From Angomonas deanei (Eukaryota; Euglenozoa; Kinetoplastea; Trypanosomatida; Trypanosomatidae): a stretch of DNA of 64,000 nt. The translations under genes were made by a program, and so were the position numbers. The notes under the pieces were generated by a model. That model made no database searches. It had not been told where the DNA came from and was given only the letters and a program-made list of their open reading frames with translations. Position 1 is the stretch's first letter. Every line of letters begins with the position of its first letter. The stretch lies in contig LR877163.1 in NCBI GenBank assembly GCA_903995115.1, positions 310,001 through 374,000 of the forward strand, written 5' to 3'. This document shows positions 60,181-64,000 of this stretch, one piece after another.

Positions 60181-63100
60181 CTAAAGGGATTCCATCACGC
60201 GTTGGCCACAAAACGTAAAAAGTCGGCCGCTATTTCGTTCGTACTGTTTTATTTCCTCTTTTAGCTGAGCTGTAATTTTCTTTTTTTCTTCCAGCAAGGA
60301 CTGCAGAAAGGAATCCTTATCCTCCTCGCCTTCCTCGTCAATGTAAGCCCGATCTAAATTATTATTATTAGAAATATATTCTAGCACTTGATTTCGTTTC
60401 ATCCACAGTTCTAGCAACGGTAGCTGACCTTGCAAGGTGTGGATTTCTTTTTGCAGTACGGCATGTTTCTGATGACGGTCGCCTAATGCCTCGATGAATT
60501 CTAAAAAGTCGGTCCGTTCTTTTTCATCCACCTCTAACACCTCGTACAAGTCTTTGAGGGTTGCCATCAAGGTGTCCACGTTTCCACTAACGGTGGCTTC
60601 CTTGGATAGCGACGGGGTACGGTTGACATCGGTGCGCTGCGTCAGTCCCCCGCTTTTACTATTATGCTTCGTCGTTTTGGTAGGACTGCTAATCTTGGCC
60701 AGAATCTGTTCCGACTTCAGTTGGTCTAGTTTGGTCTGCAAGTCCTGCACGGTCTCCTCCGCTTGTCGGCGTCGCTCCCGTTCTTCCTCCACGACCTGGC
60801 GGAAGGCTTCCATGTGCTTCTCAAACAGCGCCTCCCGCTCCGCTTCCTTCTGTTCCGCTGTTTCCTGCAGACGGGTTTCTAGGTCCATCACCGCTCGCTC
60901 ATAACTGTGCTGCATCTCACACAGCTGCTCCTCCTTCTCCTGCTGTAGCTGGTAATAAGCGTCCGTCTTCTCCACGACCCGCTCGGCGAGGGTGGCGGCC
61001 TGCTCTGCGACGAAATGATCGTACTGTGCTTTGAGCGTCGCGTACTGTGCGTCGACTGCCTCTTGCACCCGTCGAGGGAGGTCCAACTCTTTTTCGGTCA
61101 GACTCGTTTGCAAAGCGGCAATCTTCGCCTCTAGCTGTTCAATTACCTGTTGGTACTGCGCCGTGAGTTGACGCTCCAGGGCGGCACGCTGGGCCTGCAG
61201 CTCCTCCTTCATTTGGTCTCGCTCCTCCTTGAGGGCGGCCTCGGACTCCTTAATGCGACTGTCGCACTGGGCGCGCAGTTCTGCCAGCTGTAGCTCTTGC
61301 GTCTCGGTCTGCTCCTCGAGCTGCGTCTTGAGGTCAGACTCGCGGTTCTCTCGCATCCGGTCCAGCTCCTTCTGCTTCTCATTGAGCGTTTTTTGAGTGG
61401 TTTCTCGAACCTCCGCCAGTTGCGCCTCGACCGCCGACACGGTGAGTCGATTTTGGGCGTTGAGTTTTTCGACCTTTTCACGCATCACTTCTTCCATTTC
61501 CGATCGAACCAAGTCAACGGATTCATCGGCTTGTATCTGGACGCGGGTGAGCTCTTCCTCGTGCAGCCGTTTCTGTGCCGTCAACCGCCGCTGCACATTC
61601 TCTCTTTCTTCATTTAATAAAGTTTCAAACTGACTGCGAATCTCCTCTTCCAGGGCTAATTTATTTTCCGTGTACTGCAACACCATTTGGGTGGATTCGT
61701 CATTCTTTTCTTCCCACGCCGCCTGTGCCCGTTCAAAGTGTTCTGTCATACACGACTGCAGGACGGCAGACATGCGCTCCACGTATTGCGCATTGTGCTC
61801 CTCCATGTCGCCTAGGACGTGTCCCCAGTGCTCCTTTAGTTGTTGCGCCAGGGCGGTCTGCAAGGCGGCAGCATCTTCCTCCTCTTTCTTGCGAATGCTA
61901 TCGGTGGTTTCTTGAATCGTCTTGATGAGCGTCTTGGTGCGCTTCTCGTGCAGCTGGCCAGCTCGCTCGTCGAATAGACGGCGCAACGCGGTCATTTCAC
62001 TGCCTCGACTTTCCAACCATATTTGCTCTTTTTCATCCATCATTTGAGACACAAACGACAGAAACTCTTTTAGCCGTAATTGAAACTTAATTTCATTTTC
62101 TTCTAGCCGCTTCGCATACTGCTTTGCCATGTTCATTTCTAGCTCATCCTTGATGCGAGAAAGGTTTTCTCGCTCCCGTGCGACCTCCCGCCGCTGGTTC
62201 TCCACTTCCATATAATATTTATCCTTCTCCACCTTGAGTTGCTCGAGGGCTGACCGGCGTGCTTCGTCTTCCAGCTGACTAGAACGGATGGTCAATTCGG
62301 TCTCGCGCTGTAGCAAGGATTCTTCCTTCTTTTGCAGCTTCTGTCGATCGGCCTCCCACTTTTCTTGGAGTTTCTTTTCCATCGTTTGCAGCTGTGCCGA
62401 TAGTTTACGGTCGTACTCCGTCTGCATGGCGTCCAGTTTTAGGTGTAGTTCCGCCTGCTCCGTCTTGAGGCGATGCAGGTACTGGGTCTCCAGCTTCTCT
62501 CGCTCCTTGTCTAGTCGTGTTTTGGCATACTTTTCCTTTTCCTCTGCATCGGCCAAAAGGGAACGTTTCAGTCCTTCGAACTTTTCTTGCAGCTGTCTTT
62601 CCTGTGCGCGCTGCTCTTCTCGTTCTTTATCTAACCGTCTCCGCCACGTGGTCTGTTCTGCCGTGATGGCGGCATTGAGGGCCTGGTGGTGCTCCTGTCG
62701 CAGTTCGCTGATCTGCCCCTCCAGCTGCATGTTGCGCTGACAGGTCTCTTGATAGAGCTTGTAGGGGATCGACCCACCGCTGCCGCTACCATCCGCAGCG
62801 TGGTAGTACTTGTCCCGCATGGTCGCGATGGATTGTTCATAGGTGTGCTCCAGGTCAATTAGTTTTTGATGCCAGACCGCTCGCTCCTTCTCCTCGAGCT
62901 CACTTTGTTGCTTCACCGCATTCTGCTTTACATTGACAAACTCCTCTTGCAGCACACCTAACTCAAACTGTAATTCGCTATTTCGCTTTTCCAAATCTTT
63001 CGTCAGTGATTCTCGTTGACCGACACTTTCTTCTAACAGTCTTATTTGTGCCTCGTACATGGCGGCCAACTGACTTTCAATCGATTCCGTCTTCTTCCTG

Positions 63101-64000
63101 ACCTTTTCTTGCATGGAGAGCTCCAATTTGCTGAATAATTGCGCCTTTTCTTCCTGCAGTTTTAAGATTTGTCGTCGGAGTTCTTCCGTCTGGGTGGTGT
63201 ACGTCTGACGCTCTTCCTCAAACTTCTTGGACCACTGCTCGTTAATGGTGTCTCGTACCGTTTGCATTTTGTCGTTCAACTCCCGCGCGAGAAGACTGCC
63301 GTGCTGATTCCTCAAGTCCGCAATCTCCATTTGCTTTTCGTTTAACAGCTTTTCTTTACTCTCCAGCATGTCTTGATACTTGGTGTTTTCCCTTTTCTCG
63401 CTCCTGCTGCAGTTTAACATTGGCCTGCTGAATCTTTTCCAACGAGGTATTGTAGTGTTGCTGTAAGGTTCGGATCCGTTCCTCAAAGCTGACCTGCAGG
63501 GCCGCCTTCTGCTCCATCTGTTCTGCTAGTAGTTTGTCACGGAGGGCGGTCACCTCTTGCAGTGCCTCCACGACCGCCGCACTCTCTTTTTCCGTCTTTT
63601 CCAACCACACTGCGTTGGTGTTGGGATGCGCCTTGTTGGTGGCGGTTTCAGCGACCCAACGGCGCATAAAGATAGATTCTTTTTCTTGAAGTTGTTTTTC
63701 CAACAAACTCTTTTTCGACTGATACTCCGCATCTAGAATGGTCTTGTACTCTTTTTTAAAGTGATCTGCCTCTTCCAATACTTGTTTTTCTAATTGTGCT
63801 TCTTTGGATTGATATTCATTGGCGAATTGCGCATGAACGGCACAAATCGCGTCTTGCAACTGTTTTTGATACTTCTTTTCTCGTTCCGTCTGATAGGCCT
63901 CCACCCGCTGCTGAACCAGCAACTCTACATTAGTATTATTATTAGTGTTAGTTGTTATCTTGGGATTCTCTGGTGGAGAAGTAAAGGTCACCCGCTTGTT
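60181..64000 (-). CDS. Long coiled-coil protein, N-terminus outside window (one frame break)
   Basis: About 1,272 residues visible; the frame is open to the right edge with no ATG there, so the start lies beyond 64000. Nearly all of it is heptad-rich alpha-helix (QLQEKESIFMRRWV, EEKERAVWHQKLIDLEHTYE, KQYAKRLEENEIKFQLRLKE), ending in a short non-coil piece LFTFCGQRVMESL. A +1 break near 63405-63412 (AAAAGGGAAAAC on the coding strand) joins VKLQQEREK to NTKYQDMLESKEK. Composition and length suggest a centrosomal, basal-body or Golgi scaffold; no diagnostic domain allows a name. It may cooperate with the neighbouring multi-IQ protein, but that is only proximity. Confidence 0.7.

Noticed and set aside
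1-64000. Kinetoplastid-type polycistronic layout
   Set aside because: T-runs resemble splice-acceptor polypyrimidine tracts, but strands alternate over single genes (plus to ~38.7 kb, then minus) and no consistent AG follows the tracts at a fixed distance.
1-64000. CRISPR arrays, rRNA genes, transposons or viral elements
   Set aside because: No short spaced palindromic repeats, rRNA-like sequence, transposase, integrase, reverse transcriptase or capsid-like frames were seen. The tandem repeats found are all within host genes or their flanks.

Overview
This is nuclear DNA from a flagellated, intron-poor eukaryotic microbe (a protist). Eukaryotic markers are a CCT chaperonin delta subunit, a cyclin-dependent kinase, the SNARE YKT6, ribosomal protein S23 (uS12), penta-EF-hand proteins, a kinesin-3-like motor and an axonemal inner-arm dynein light chain (p28/DNALI1). 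The last implies a motile flagellum. No spliceosomal introns are needed anywhere; genes lie on both strands with short, T/A-homopolymer-rich spacers, so this is not a kinetoplastid-style polycistron. CxxC-rich surface proteins plus a flavohemoglobin recall diplomonad-like metamonads, but the lineage cannot be fixed from this window.

Layout. 1-7.05 kb: tandem array of five short cysteine-rich surface-protein genes (VSP-like) sharing a signal peptide, a GPI-type hydrophobic tail and a conserved upstream block; the array continues beyond the left edge. 7.9-15.4 kb: one giant relative (about 2,470 residues) built from ten near-identical 657-675 bp units arranged as a higher-order dimer repeat, lacking the tail anchor. 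16.4-27.4 kb: AT-rich, poly-Asn genes (a possible ADP-ribosyltransferase-like protein, a leucine-rich-repeat protein, the dynein light chain, a coiled-coil/poly-Asn protein). 28.0-33.9 kb: kinesin. 34.3-45.7 kb: GC-richer housekeeping genes (S23 in two inverted copies, flavohemoglobin, aldo-keto reductase, tRNA-Val and tRNA-Lys, serine carboxypeptidase, CCT4, CDK, YKT6). 46.0-47.8 kb: two penta-EF-hand paralogues. 48.4-64 kb: minus-strand genes of unknown or structural type, including a TPR plus about 25-IQ-motif protein and a long coiled-coil protein that runs off the right edge.

Functional themes are surface coat/secreted Cys-rich proteins, flagellum and cytoskeleton (dynein light chain, kinesin, multi-IQ, long coiled coil), and calcium (EF-hand and IQ).

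A major caveat applies to all gene models: about 17 reading-frame breaks interrupt otherwise convincing genes, mostly of the +1 type (one surplus base) and mostly in homopolymers or (AAT)n runs. I annotate whole loci across these breaks and say so in each entry. Uncorrected assembly indels are the simplest explanation.
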